Made by a program: the position numbers and the translations under genes | In this document: one piece after another, positions 30,721 to 37,666 of the stretch | Position numbering within the stretch: the first letter of the stretch is position 1 | How the letters are laid out: each line of letters opens with the position of its first letter | Assembly (NCBI RefSeq): GCF_021608225.1 | Contig: NZ_JAKIJS010000006.1 | Location: forward strand, 1 to 50,487 | Direction of reading: 5' to 3' | DNA: 50,487 nt | DNA from: Pseudalkalibacillus berkeleyi | Lineage (GTDB): Bacteria; Bacillota; Bacilli; Bacillales; Fictibacillaceae | Notes under the pieces: generated by a model | What the model saw: the letters and a program-made list of their open reading frames with translations, nothing else | Databases searched by the model: none | What the model was told of the DNA's origin: nothing

Positions 30721-32322
30721 ATGTTAGATCAAACGGATGTACAGAAAACGTTTTGGAGAGGAACACTTGTCATATCTGGCGCTGCATTGATTGTCAAAGT
30801 GTTAAGTGCCTTTTATCGGATTCCTTTTCAAAATATCGCTGGTGACCTTGGATTATATGTGTATCAACAAGTATATCCATTCTATGCGATAGCATTTGCA
30901 TTAAGTTTATATGGTTTTCCGCTCATTATATCTAAAATCATTTCTGAAAATGAGGGGAGACAAGCAAGAGACGCACTAACGACAACGTTTGTTGGTTTGT
31001 GTACTTTTTTTGTAATTGTCTTTCTCATCTTGTACCATTCTGCGGATCACATTGCGAAAGGTATGAACGATCCGATGCTCGTTGGACCGTTAAGGATGGC
31101 CTCTTTTTCTTTTCTATTTGTTCCGTTTTTATCTGTAATGAGAGGATACTACCAAGGTGAAAAAGATATGACACCGACAGCTGTCTCTCAAATTGCAGAA
31201 CAAATGATTAGAGTAGGTCTTATTTTAATTTTTACGATTTATCTCGTCACGAACGGAGCCGATCGCTATTTAGTAGGAAGTGGGGCTGTATTTGGAGGTT
31301 TAGCCGGTAGTGTAGTTGCTATCTTTATATTAGGTTTATTTTTGAAGAAACAATCAAAACCTATATTGGGGATTCATTTTCTGCCAATTCGTCAGTCAAC
31401 TGCATTGATTGGAACCATTTTAAAAGGTGGACTTGCGATATGTATTACAGCCGTGATGTTTGCATTGTTTCAGCTTGTTGACGCTTTACAAGTTGTTCCT
31501 GGACTGCAATCAAGCGGTATGGATTCTTTAGATGCAAAAGTGAGTAAAGGTGTATTTGACCGGGGCCAGCCATTACTGCAATTAGGAACGGTTTTGGCGA
31601 CTGCAATGGCTTTACCGCTTATTCCATTCATTGCGAAAGCGAATCAAAGTAATGATCGAAAGCGAGTCATTGAGTTTGCTGGTCAGTCATTAAAATTTAG
31701 CTTCATCGTTGGTGGTGCTGCTGCGATTGGATTAGCAGTCATTATTGAACCGACGAATGTGTTCTTATATGAGGATCAAAATGGTTCTTTAGCTCTTGGT
31801 ATTCTCGGGGTGGCGATCTTATTTGGATCGATTGCGATTACGTCTTCAGCGATTCTACAAGGGCTTGGAAAAATTAGTTTTCCTGTACTTTTCATCTTAA
31901 TTTCACTAGGAATTAAAGGGCTGTTGAACTTATGGTTCATTCCTCATTTCGGCATTACCGGGGCCGCAATTACGACTGTAATGAGTGCCGCCTTTGTTGC
32001 GATTTGTAACTTAATGATGGTCCAAAAGCTGACCAATGTATTTCAAGTCCATCGATTTTCTAGTTTGAAAGTTGTATTTGCCTTGATTTTAATGGCAGTC
32101 AGTACATTTCTATGGAAAGAATCCTTGTTACTCTTTCAGTCAGGTAATGAACGATTAGTTGCCGGGGTTATTGCGTTATCAAGTGCGGGAATAGGTGCTG
32201 CTGTTTATTTACTGGTACTTATGTATCAAAATGTTTGGAACCGAGACGAACTTCGGATGCTACCGAAGGGCGAATACTTAATTAAATGGTTCTACAGAGA
32301 TAGGAGAGGTGAGAATGGGTAA
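30721..32322 (+). CDS. yabM: polysaccharide/lipid flippase YabM (MOP superfamily, SpoVB-like)
   Basis: An integral membrane protein of 533 residues with about 14 hydrophobic segments and the conserved N-terminal region FYRIPFQNIAGDLGLYVYQQVYPFY of the SpoVB/MurJ-like exporters. It may flip lipid-linked cell-wall precursors; the substrate is not known for B. subtilis YabM. The ATG at 30721 is preferred for length; an in-frame ATG at 30676 would add 15 residues. The end overlaps yabN by 8 bases. Confidence 0.88.
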   Translation: MLDQTDVQKTFWRGTLVISGAALIVKVLSAFYRIPFQNIAGDLGLYVYQQVYPFYAIAFALSLYGFPLIISKIISENEGRQARDALTTTFVGLCTFFVIVFLILYHSADHIAKGMNDPMLVGPLRMASFSFLFVPFLSVMRGYYQGEKDMTPTAVSQIAEQMIRVGLILIFTIYLVTNGADRYLVGSGAVFGGLAGSVVAIFILGLFLKKQSKPILGIHFLPIRQSTALIGTILKGGLAICITAVMFALFQLVDALQVVPGLQSSGMDSLDAKVSKGVFDRGQPLLQLGTVLATAMALPLIPFIAKANQSNDRKRVIEFAGQSLKFSFIVGGAAAIGLAVIIEPTNVFLYEDQNGSLALGILGVAILFGSIAITSSAILQGLGKISFPVLFILISLGIKGLLNLWFIPHFGITGAAITTVMSAAFVAICNLMMVQKLTNVFQVHRFSSLKVVFALILMAVSTFLWKESLLLFQSGNERLVAGVIALSSAGIGAAVYLLVLMYQNVWNRDELRMLPKGEYLIKWFYRDRRGENG

Positions 32323-33796
32323 TACGATTACAGTGATTGGTTTAGGTGCAGGTGATCTTGATCAAATCCCGCTAGGTGTTTATAAGCGAATTAAAGCGTC
32401 ATCGCACGTCTTTTTGCGGACGAAAGAGCATCCTGTTGTGAAAGAATTAGAGCTTGAAGGGTTAACATTTGAAAGCTTCGACAAACTTTATGAGCAAAAA
32501 TCAGAATTTGAAGATGTTTATCAAGAAATCGCAAACAAGCTATGGGAAGAAGCGAAGAAAAAGGATATCGTATATGCGGTTCCAGGACATCCGTTAGTTG
32601 CAGAACAAACCGTGCAATTACTGATTCATGGACAAGATGAGCATGACACGAAGGTCGAGTTCCAGGGTGGACAAAGCTTTCTAGATGCGATGTTTCAAGC
32701 AGTTCAAATTGACCCGATTGATGGGTTTCAACTGCTCGATGGTACCAACCTTACCATGGAGCAAATGAATTTACAGCAACACGTCATCATCGGTCAAGTT
32801 TATGATTCATTCGTTGCTTCGCATGTGAAATTGACTCTGATGGAGCGATACCCAGATGACCATCCTGTTCATGTTGTCACAGCTGCAGGCTCAAACAATG
32901 AGAGCATCGTATCTGTGCAATTATACGAGTTGGATCGTCACGTCGAACTACATAACTTAACGGCACTTTATGTTGAGCCTATAAAAGACGAGGGTAAATT
33001 AACGCGAGAATTTAATCAGTTACGCCATGTCATCCGGACACTCAGAGGTCCTAATGGATGTCCATGGGATAAGAAACAAACGCATGAGAGCTTGCGTAAA
33101 TATTTGCTTGAAGAAGCGTATGAAGTGATCGAAGCGATTGATGAGCAAGACGATGATCACCTGACCGATGAACTAGGGGATGTCCTTCTTCAAGTCATGC
33201 TCCATGCCCAGATCGGTGAAGACGAAGGCTATTTCTCAATAGAAGATGTCATACAAGCTTTAACTGAAAAAATGATCCGCCGTCACCCGCACGTGTTTGG
33301 GGATGATTCTCTAGACACAGCTGAGGAAGTGAAGAAAACTTGGGATGAGATTAAGAAAACTGAAAAAGGTGGAAAGAATGCGGCATCCGTTCTGGATGGG
33401 ACCGACCGATATCCTGCCTTAATTAGAGCTGAGAAACTTCAGAAGAAAGCTGCGAAAGTAGGGTTTGATTGGGATGAAGTTGAACCGATTTTAGCTAAAA
33501 TTAAAGAAGAACTAAACGAATTCCAACAAGCCGTCCAAAAGCAAGATGAAAGCGAAATGGAAAATGAATTCGGGGACTGTTTGTTTGCACTCGTTAATCT
33601 ATGCCGTTATTATGGGATTGACCCTGAGCTTGCTCTCAATCGTACGAATCACAAATTTTTCAACCGATTTCGGTACATTGAGGATTCGCTTCAAGAGAAA
33701 GGTGTCCCTTTTGACCAAGTAACGCTCGAGGACATGGACGTTTTGTGGGAACAAGCAAAAAATATGTCAAAAAAGAAGGATTCTCTAGGAGAATAG
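32315..33796 (+). CDS. yabN: YabN: tetrapyrrole methylase-like domain fused to MazG pyrophosphohydrolase
   Basis: A two-domain fusion of 493 residues. The N-terminal half (about 1-225, ITVIGLGAGDLDQIPLGVY) is a SAM-dependent tetrapyrrole-methylase fold of unknown substrate. The C-terminal half is a MazG NTP pyrophosphohydrolase. It has GCPWDKKQTHESLRKYLLEE and ELGDVLLQ, with the metal-binding EExxE and ExxD sets, and likely cleans non-canonical or damaged NTPs. TAGGAG at 32301 fixes the ATG at 32315. This fusion is standard in Bacilli. Confidence 0.95.
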   Translation: MGNTITVIGLGAGDLDQIPLGVYKRIKASSHVFLRTKEHPVVKELELEGLTFESFDKLYEQKSEFEDVYQEIANKLWEEAKKKDIVYAVPGHPLVAEQTVQLLIHGQDEHDTKVEFQGGQSFLDAMFQAVQIDPIDGFQLLDGTNLTMEQMNLQQHVIIGQVYDSFVASHVKLTLMERYPDDHPVHVVTAAGSNNESIVSVQLYELDRHVELHNLTALYVEPIKDEGKLTREFNQLRHVIRTLRGPNGCPWDKKQTHESLRKYLLEEAYEVIEAIDEQDDDHLTDELGDVLLQVMLHAQIGEDEGYFSIEDVIQALTEKMIRRHPHVFGDDSLDTAEEVKKTWDEIKKTEKGGKNAASVLDGTDRYPALIRAEKLQKKAAKVGFDWDEVEPILAKIKEELNEFQQAVQKQDESEMENEFGDCLFALVNLCRYYGIDPELALNRTNHKFFNRFRYIEDSLQEKGVPFDQVTLEDMDVLWEQAKNMSKKKDSLGE

Positions 33797-33885
33797 AGAA
33801 TTTTATTCTGTGGAATGGACAGAGATGTTGCTTCATGTGCGAATCTGTCTATCAAACAAGGTAAGAATAATAGGAGGTACATACA

Positions 33886-34158
33886 ATGAATAAAAATGAT
33901 CTAATCAACAATATTTCTGAAAAAGAAGGTCTAACGAAAAAAGACGTAGAAGCAGTTGTGAACGGATTGCTTACTGAAATTACAGATGCACTAAAAGAAG
34001 GCGACAAAGTACAATTTGTTGGATTTGGAACTTTTGAAACTCGTGAACGCTCAAGCCGTACGGGCCGTAACCCACAAACTGGTGAGTCTATCGACATTCC
34101 AGCATCAACTGTTCCTGCATTCCGTGCCGGAAACAAGTTGAAAGACGCTGTAAAGTAA
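33886..34158 (+). CDS. HU family DNA-binding protein
   Basis: A 90-residue HU-type nucleoid protein with the signature GFGTFETRERSSRTGRNPQTG and an arm proline in IPAST. AATAGGAGG precedes the ATG. In B. subtilis yabN and rqcP (yabO) are adjacent and the main HU gene hbs lies elsewhere. This copy differs clearly from HBsu in the N-terminal helices, so it is probably a paralog. The rqcP ATG begins on the base after its stop codon. A weak stem (ATTCTCT / AGAGAAT, 33780-33801) overlaps the yabN end upstream. Confidence 0.93.
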   Translation: MNKNDLINNISEKEGLTKKDVEAVVNGLLTEITDALKEGDKVQFVGFGTFETRERSSRTGRNPQTGESIDIPASTVPAFRAGNKLKDAVK

Positions 34159-34419
34159 ATGCGTCTCGATAAATTTTTGAAAGTTTCTCGCTTGATTAAA
34201 CGACGCACCGTAGCGAAAGAGATATCGGATCAAGGGAGAATCTTAATAAACGGGAACGCTGGTAAAGCGTCCTCAGTTATCCAACCGGGAGATGAACTGA
34301 AAATCCGGTTTGGACAAAAGATTGTTACGGTCAAAGTGGAAGATTTAAAAGAGACAACCAAGAAAGAGGATGCAGCATCTATGTATTCACTCGTTAGTGA
34401 GGAACGTGTTAACGAGTAA
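34159..34419 (+). CDS. rqcP: RqcP (YabO), S4-domain ribosome quality control factor
   Basis: An 86-residue S4-domain protein (MRLDKFLKVSRLIKRRTVAKE). In B. subtilis RqcP works with RqcH to add C-terminal alanine tails to stalled nascent chains on 50S subunits. The ATG follows the HU stop with no gap, and no purine-rich Shine-Dalgarno is visible in the preceding 20 bases. Translation therefore probably depends on reinitiation from HU. Confidence 0.93.
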   Translation: MRLDKFLKVSRLIKRRTVAKEISDQGRILINGNAGKASSVIQPGDELKIRFGQKIVTVKVEDLKETTKKEDAASMYSLVSEERVNE

Positions 34420-34470
34420 CTGCGTGGAGCGAGTAAGACATTCTCGAATAAAACGGGGTTAATTTAAAAG

Positions 34471-34567
34471 AAAGATTGACTTACAGAAATGTCGGTCTTC
34501 ATTACTTTATCATTTTGCAAAAATGGTGTGGTAGTGGCGACCGAACAGCTGGAGGTCAATCTTTTTT
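34471..34567 (+). ncRNA. long nested hairpin ending in a T run (structured terminator or leader)
   Basis: AAAGATTGAC (34471-34480) pairs perfectly with GTCAATCTTT (34555-34564), followed by TTT. Inside, TCGGTC (34492) pairs with GACCGA (34539). GTCGGTCTT (34491-34499) can instead pair with AAGATTGAC. The 97-base element is much longer than a usual terminator. It may be only the terminator of the HU-rqcP unit; a regulated attenuator is speculative. Confidence 0.45.
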
Positions 34568-34633
34568 GGTTTGTTAGAAAAGAGGAATCGCCAAGGTAGC
34601 TCGGATGTCATTGGATACCGACAATTAAAGCTT

Positions 34634-34663
34634 GTTCTATTTAATCCTGTGTGCTCATACATT
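34634..34663 (+). promoter_or_regulatory. SigE promoter of yabP
   Basis: GTTCTATT (34634-34641), a 14-base spacer and CATACATT (34656-34663). The -10 fits the SigE consensus CATACANT, and yabP is a mother-cell gene in B. subtilis. Confidence 0.75.
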
Positions 34664-34691
34664 TGTACAAACTATGTTTGGAGGGGAGCAC

Positions 34692-35006
34692 ATGGATTCG
34701 TACTACGATTATAATGGTTCCAATTACAATAAACCTGAAACAGCACCGGATCATGATGTCAAGATGAGAGGTAGGAAAGCACTTGATATAACAGGTGTGA
34801 AGCAAGTAGAAAGCTTTGATAATGAGGAATTTTTGCTGGAAACCTCAATGGGATTCCTCGCAGTTAGAGGCTACAACTTAAAGATGAAGAACCTAAACCT
34901 AGAACAAGGATTAGTTTCAATTGAGGGAAAGGTGTACGACCTTGTTTATTTAGATCAGCAACAAGGGGAAAAAGCTAAAGGTTTTTTTAGCAAGCTGTTC
35001 AAATGA
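34692..35006 (+). CDS. yabP: spore cortex formation protein YabP
   Basis: A 104-residue protein of the YabP/YqfC family, needed with YabQ for spore cortex formation in B. subtilis. The conserved core is GRKALDITGVKQVESFDNEEFLLET and GNL-like RGYNLKMKNLNLE. The ATG at 34692 follows TTGGAGGGG; the longer frame begins before the predicted SigE transcript. It overlaps yabQ by four bases (ATGA). Confidence 0.93.
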   Translation: MDSYYDYNGSNYNKPETAPDHDVKMRGRKALDITGVKQVESFDNEEFLLETSMGFLAVRGYNLKMKNLNLEQGLVSIEGKVYDLVYLDQQQGEKAKGFFSKLFK

Positions 35007-35605
35007 GCTTGACCGTCCAATTCTATACGATCCTGGCGATGATCGGAAGTGGGATTTGGATTGGAGCAGCCCTTGACACGTATCACAGATTCCAGCCTAG
35101 GGACAAGAAGTGGAACTGGTTAAGGTTTGTAAATGATATCGTCTTCTGGGTCTTACAAGCTCTTCTCATTTTCTATGTATTACTACAAGTGAATCACGGT
35201 GAAGTACGCGTCATTATTTTTCTAGCATTACTTTGTGGATTTGCCTGTTATCAAAGTTTATTGCAAAGAGGCTACAAAAAATTATTGGAGTACTTGATTA
35301 CATTTTTCGTAGGGGTGACAAGAATGATTAAGAAATTAGTTTCCACTTTTGTCATCCATCCCATAAAAGTCATATTGAATCTCCTTCTTACCTTGAGTAA
35401 AATGATAGGTAGACTGCTATCATCTGTCCTTCTATTCATTTTAGGTATTCTTCTCTTCCCCTTTAAAATCATCGGTGTTTTCCTTCTTCAAAAAGTTTTG
35501 AAAAGGATTCAAGCGAAAATGCTAACAAAACTAAAGGGAAAAGCAGGAATATGGAAGAAGCCAACGAATAAAGTGAAAGACTGGATAGGGAAATTCAAAA
35601 GGTAA
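35003..35605 (+). CDS. yabQ: spore cortex membrane protein YabQ
   Basis: A 200-residue polytopic membrane protein with about four to five hydrophobic segments (residues about 5-25, 40-60, 68-85, 125-155) and a basic C-terminal tail. B. subtilis YabQ localises to the outer forespore membrane and is required for cortex synthesis. Its start is coupled to yabP by ATGA, and it shares the SigE promoter. Confidence 0.92.
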   Translation: MSLTVQFYTILAMIGSGIWIGAALDTYHRFQPRDKKWNWLRFVNDIVFWVLQALLIFYVLLQVNHGEVRVIIFLALLCGFACYQSLLQRGYKKLLEYLITFFVGVTRMIKKLVSTFVIHPIKVILNLLLTLSKMIGRLLSSVLLFILGILLFPFKIIGVFLLQKVLKRIQAKMLTKLKGKAGIWKKPTNKVKDWIGKFKR

Positions 35606-35619
35606 AAAGGGGGCTCAAG

Positions 35620-36003
35620 ATGGTCCAACGAAATGACAAGGTAACAGCGTTAAACGAAAACATCATGAATCAGGAACGAAAAAAACAGGAACGTGCACAT
35701 CGTAGAAAGAAAGGGCTTTACAGGCGTTTAGTGGTTTTCGGTGTACTGGTTGTCATCATGTTTACCGTCATGATTTCCACACTTACCTCACAATCTACTG
35801 TCATTGCAGAAAAGAAGGAAGAACGACAAAAAGTAGAAAAGCGTCTAGAAGAAGTTAAACAAGAAAAATCACAACTAAGCGAAGAAGTGAATAAACTACA
35901 AGACCCAGATTATATTGGTGAGGTAGCAAGAAGAGATTATAATATGTCCAAACCTGGGGAAACGATCTTCAAACTTCCTAAAAAGAAAGAGGAGTCTCGT
36001 TGA
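35620..36003 (+). CDS. divIC: cell division protein DivIC (FtsB-like)
   Basis: A bitopic divisome protein of 127 residues. A basic cytoplasmic N-terminus precedes one membrane segment (about 36-58), then an extracellular coiled coil rich in Glu and Lys (about 60-95), and the conserved DPDYIGEVARRDYNMSKPGE. It partners with FtsL and DivIB in septal wall synthesis. AAAAAGGGGG precedes the ATG. It follows the sporulation pair yabPQ, as in B. subtilis. Confidence 0.95.
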   Translation: MVQRNDKVTALNENIMNQERKKQERAHRRKKGLYRRLVVFGVLVVIMFTVMISTLTSQSTVIAEKKEERQKVEKRLEEVKQEKSQLSEEVNKLQDPDYIGEVARRDYNMSKPGETIFKLPKKKEESR

Positions 36004-36076
36004 CCATATATTTTGGGGCATGTATAATAAAGTAAATTTGATTTATTCATCTTTTTAAGGAGGAGCAATTTTTACA

Positions 36077-36502
36077 ATGACAATTGAAGTAGGCAGCAAA
36101 TTGAAGGGAAAAGTAACAGGCATTACCCATTTTGGAGCATTTGTCGAGCTGCCAGATGGTATCACCGGTTTAGTCCACATTAGTGAGGTTGCCGATAATT
36201 ATGTCAAGGACATTAACGAACACCTAACTGTCGGAGATGAAGTTGAGGTAAAGGTCATCAATGTTGATAATGATGGCAAAATTGGACTTTCAATCAAGAA
36301 AGCGAAAGACCAACCACCAAGACAGAATCGCAGGCCAGACCGCCCTCGTGGAAAGGGAGGCAAACCTAGAAGACAGCAAAATGAAGTCGTTTCATTTGAA
36401 GATAAGTTGAATCGTTTCTTGAAGGATAGTGAAGATCGCTTATCCACTATAAAAAGGCAAACCGAATCAAAACGTGGAGGACGCGGTGCACGCCGAGGGT
36501 AA
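36077..36502 (+). CDS. yabR: S1 domain RNA-binding protein YabR
   Basis: A 141-residue protein with one S1 domain (residues about 5-75: LKGKVTGITHFGAFVELPDG and GLVHISEVADNYV). A basic Arg/Gly/Lys-rich linker and tail follow. Related to the S1 module of polynucleotide phosphorylase; RNA binding is inferred and the role is unknown. AAGGAGGAG precedes the ATG by ten bases. Confidence 0.93.
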   Translation: MTIEVGSKLKGKVTGITHFGAFVELPDGITGLVHISEVADNYVKDINEHLTVGDEVEVKVINVDNDGKIGLSIKKAKDQPPRQNRRPDRPRGKGGKPRRQQNEVVSFEDKLNRFLKDSEDRLSTIKRQTESKRGGRGARRG

Positions 36503-36572
36503 TTCATCATCTGCTGCTTACCGATTGTAGTAAAATCAGCTCTAATCGGAATATGCAAGCAAAAATAGAAGA

Positions 36573-36601
36573 AGGACTGACAGCGATGTTAGTCTTTTTT
36601 T
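36573..36601 (+). terminator. terminator of the yabP-yabR cluster
   Basis: GACTGACA / TGTTAGTC (one G-T pair, loop GCGA), then seven T. Confidence 0.88.
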
Positions 36602-36603
36602 AT

Positions 36604-36731
36604 GCGTTAAGAAGGTATATAATTTTTCAGATTCAGATTTACTCGACGTAATTGAAAATTCCTGTATTAAGTATAAGCGCAACTAAGGCTCACCCTACGC
36701 CAAGGCTTGGCTTTGCCAAGTTTTCTTTATT
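36604..36731. repeat. solitary copy of the 122-bp repeat of 24241
   Basis: It contains GCGTTAAGAAGGTATATAA, CTCGACGTAA, AAGTATAAGCGCAACTAAGG and AAGTTTTCTTTAT in the same order as the array. It carries the perfect hairpin CTTGGCTTTGCCAAG where the array has weaker CTTGG / CTAAG. It lies just upstream of the tRNA promoter. Confidence 0.85.
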
Positions 36732-36757
36732 TGCCACCAACAAATCCAAAAAAACTA

Positions 36758-36786
36758 TTGACTAGGTTTTGATTATCTTGTATTAT
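36758..36786 (+). promoter_or_regulatory. SigA promoter of the tRNA-Met/tRNA-Glu unit
   Basis: TTGACT, a 17-base spacer and TATTAT, ending 31 bases before tRNA-Met. Confidence 0.85.
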
Positions 36787-36817
36787 TCTTGTTGTGTCTT
36801 TAAAACATATTGTTTAT

Positions 36818-36894
36818 GGCGGTGTAGCTCAGCTGGCTAGAGCGTACGGTTCATACCCGTGAGGTCGGGGGTTCGATCCCCTCCGCCGCTACCA
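36818..36894 (+). tRNA. tRNA-Met (CAU), elongator
   Basis: A 77-base cloverleaf with encoded CCA. Anticodon stem TACGG / CCGTG encloses loop TTCATAC (anticodon CAT), and the T arm is GGGGG TTCGATC CCCTC. The 5' end GGCGGTG pairs normally at position 1 (G-U), unlike an initiator tRNA. Confidence 0.97.
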
Positions 36895-36903
36895 TTTTTA
36901 TAG

Positions 36904-36945
36904 GATTTTAAAAAGAGCAACGAATGATAAACGTCGAATTTCTAC
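36904..36945 (+). repeat. 42-bp direct repeat, copy 1
   Basis: Begins GATTTTAAAAAGAGCAACG nine bases after tRNA-Met. It is identical over 42 bases to 37059-37100. Confidence 0.9.
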
Positions 36946-37058
36946 GTTACTCTGATTTTCCGGTTCTCATGTATAAACGACATACATTCCGATCCTCAAA
37001 TTTATCGTGCCTTGAACTTCTAGTTTCTGATTCGTCTACTTTTTAACTTATAATTTAA

Positions 37059-37100
37059 GATTTTAAAAAGAGCAACGAATGATAAACGTCGAATTTCTAC
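37059..37100 (+). repeat. 42-bp direct repeat, copy 2
   Basis: Identical to 36904-36945, 155 bases downstream and 21 bases before tRNA-Glu. Confidence 0.9.
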
Positions 37101-37121
37101 TTATATCATAAATATAAATTA

Positions 37122-37196
37122 GGCCCCTTGGTCAAGTGGTTAAGACACCGCCCTTTCACGGCGGTAACACGGGTTCGAATCCCGTAGGGGTCACCA
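37122..37196 (+). tRNA. tRNA-Glu (UUC)
   Basis: A 75-base cloverleaf with encoded CCA. Anticodon stem CCGCC / GGCGG encloses CTTTCAC (anticodon TTC). Acceptor GGCCCCT pairs with AGGGGTC. Confidence 0.97.
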
Positions 37197-37211
37197 ATAC
37201 ATATAATGAGT

Positions 37212-37242
37212 AACTGTCCTTCATGTAAGGGACAGTTTTTTT
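37212..37242 (+). terminator. terminator of the tRNA unit
   Basis: AACTGTCC and GGACAGTT around a short loop, then seven T. Confidence 0.93.
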
Positions 37243-37598
37243 GTGCTGAAAAATGGTTGAGAGTCTTCTTGTTTTTAATAGAAAGAAGATACAAAATGCC
37301 TAATCCCAACATATATTCTAGTGATGCTCAAAATAAGTGGTGAAAATATTACAGAGCAGGCGTCAACCCATCGACATATGACTCCATTTATGTAGAATCA
37401 TATAAACTTTCTTCCATCCTGTAGTCCCTTCGCCATAATTCTCATTTCTAATTCACCTCTTACAAATAATGGGTGCGTATAGACGTCCCTAAGGATAAGG
37501 GCAAAGTATCTATCCCTATTTGATATTTAAAAAATTGAATCATATTGACGCTCGGCATCGTAACGCGTCGAGAAGTTTTTTTCCCTCCGCCTTACCTT
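37243..37598. other. gene-free stretch before spoIIE
   Basis: No credible ORF, RNA gene or repeat is seen. CGTCGAG at 37566 is a 5-of-7 match to the Spo0A box upstream of the spoIIE promoter. Confidence 0.5.
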
Positions 37599-37631
37599 TT
37601 GACAAAATATGAAAATGGTATGTGGTTAAAT
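37599..37631 (+). promoter_or_regulatory. spoIIE promoter with 21-bp spacing
   Basis: TTGACA (37599-37604) and TTAAAT (37626-37631) are separated by 21 bases. The B. subtilis spoIIE promoter has the same long spacing and is a Spo0A~P-activated SigA promoter. Confidence 0.75.
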
Positions 37632-37666
37632 AGACAACACAAATCTATTAACGGGTGGTGCGGGGA

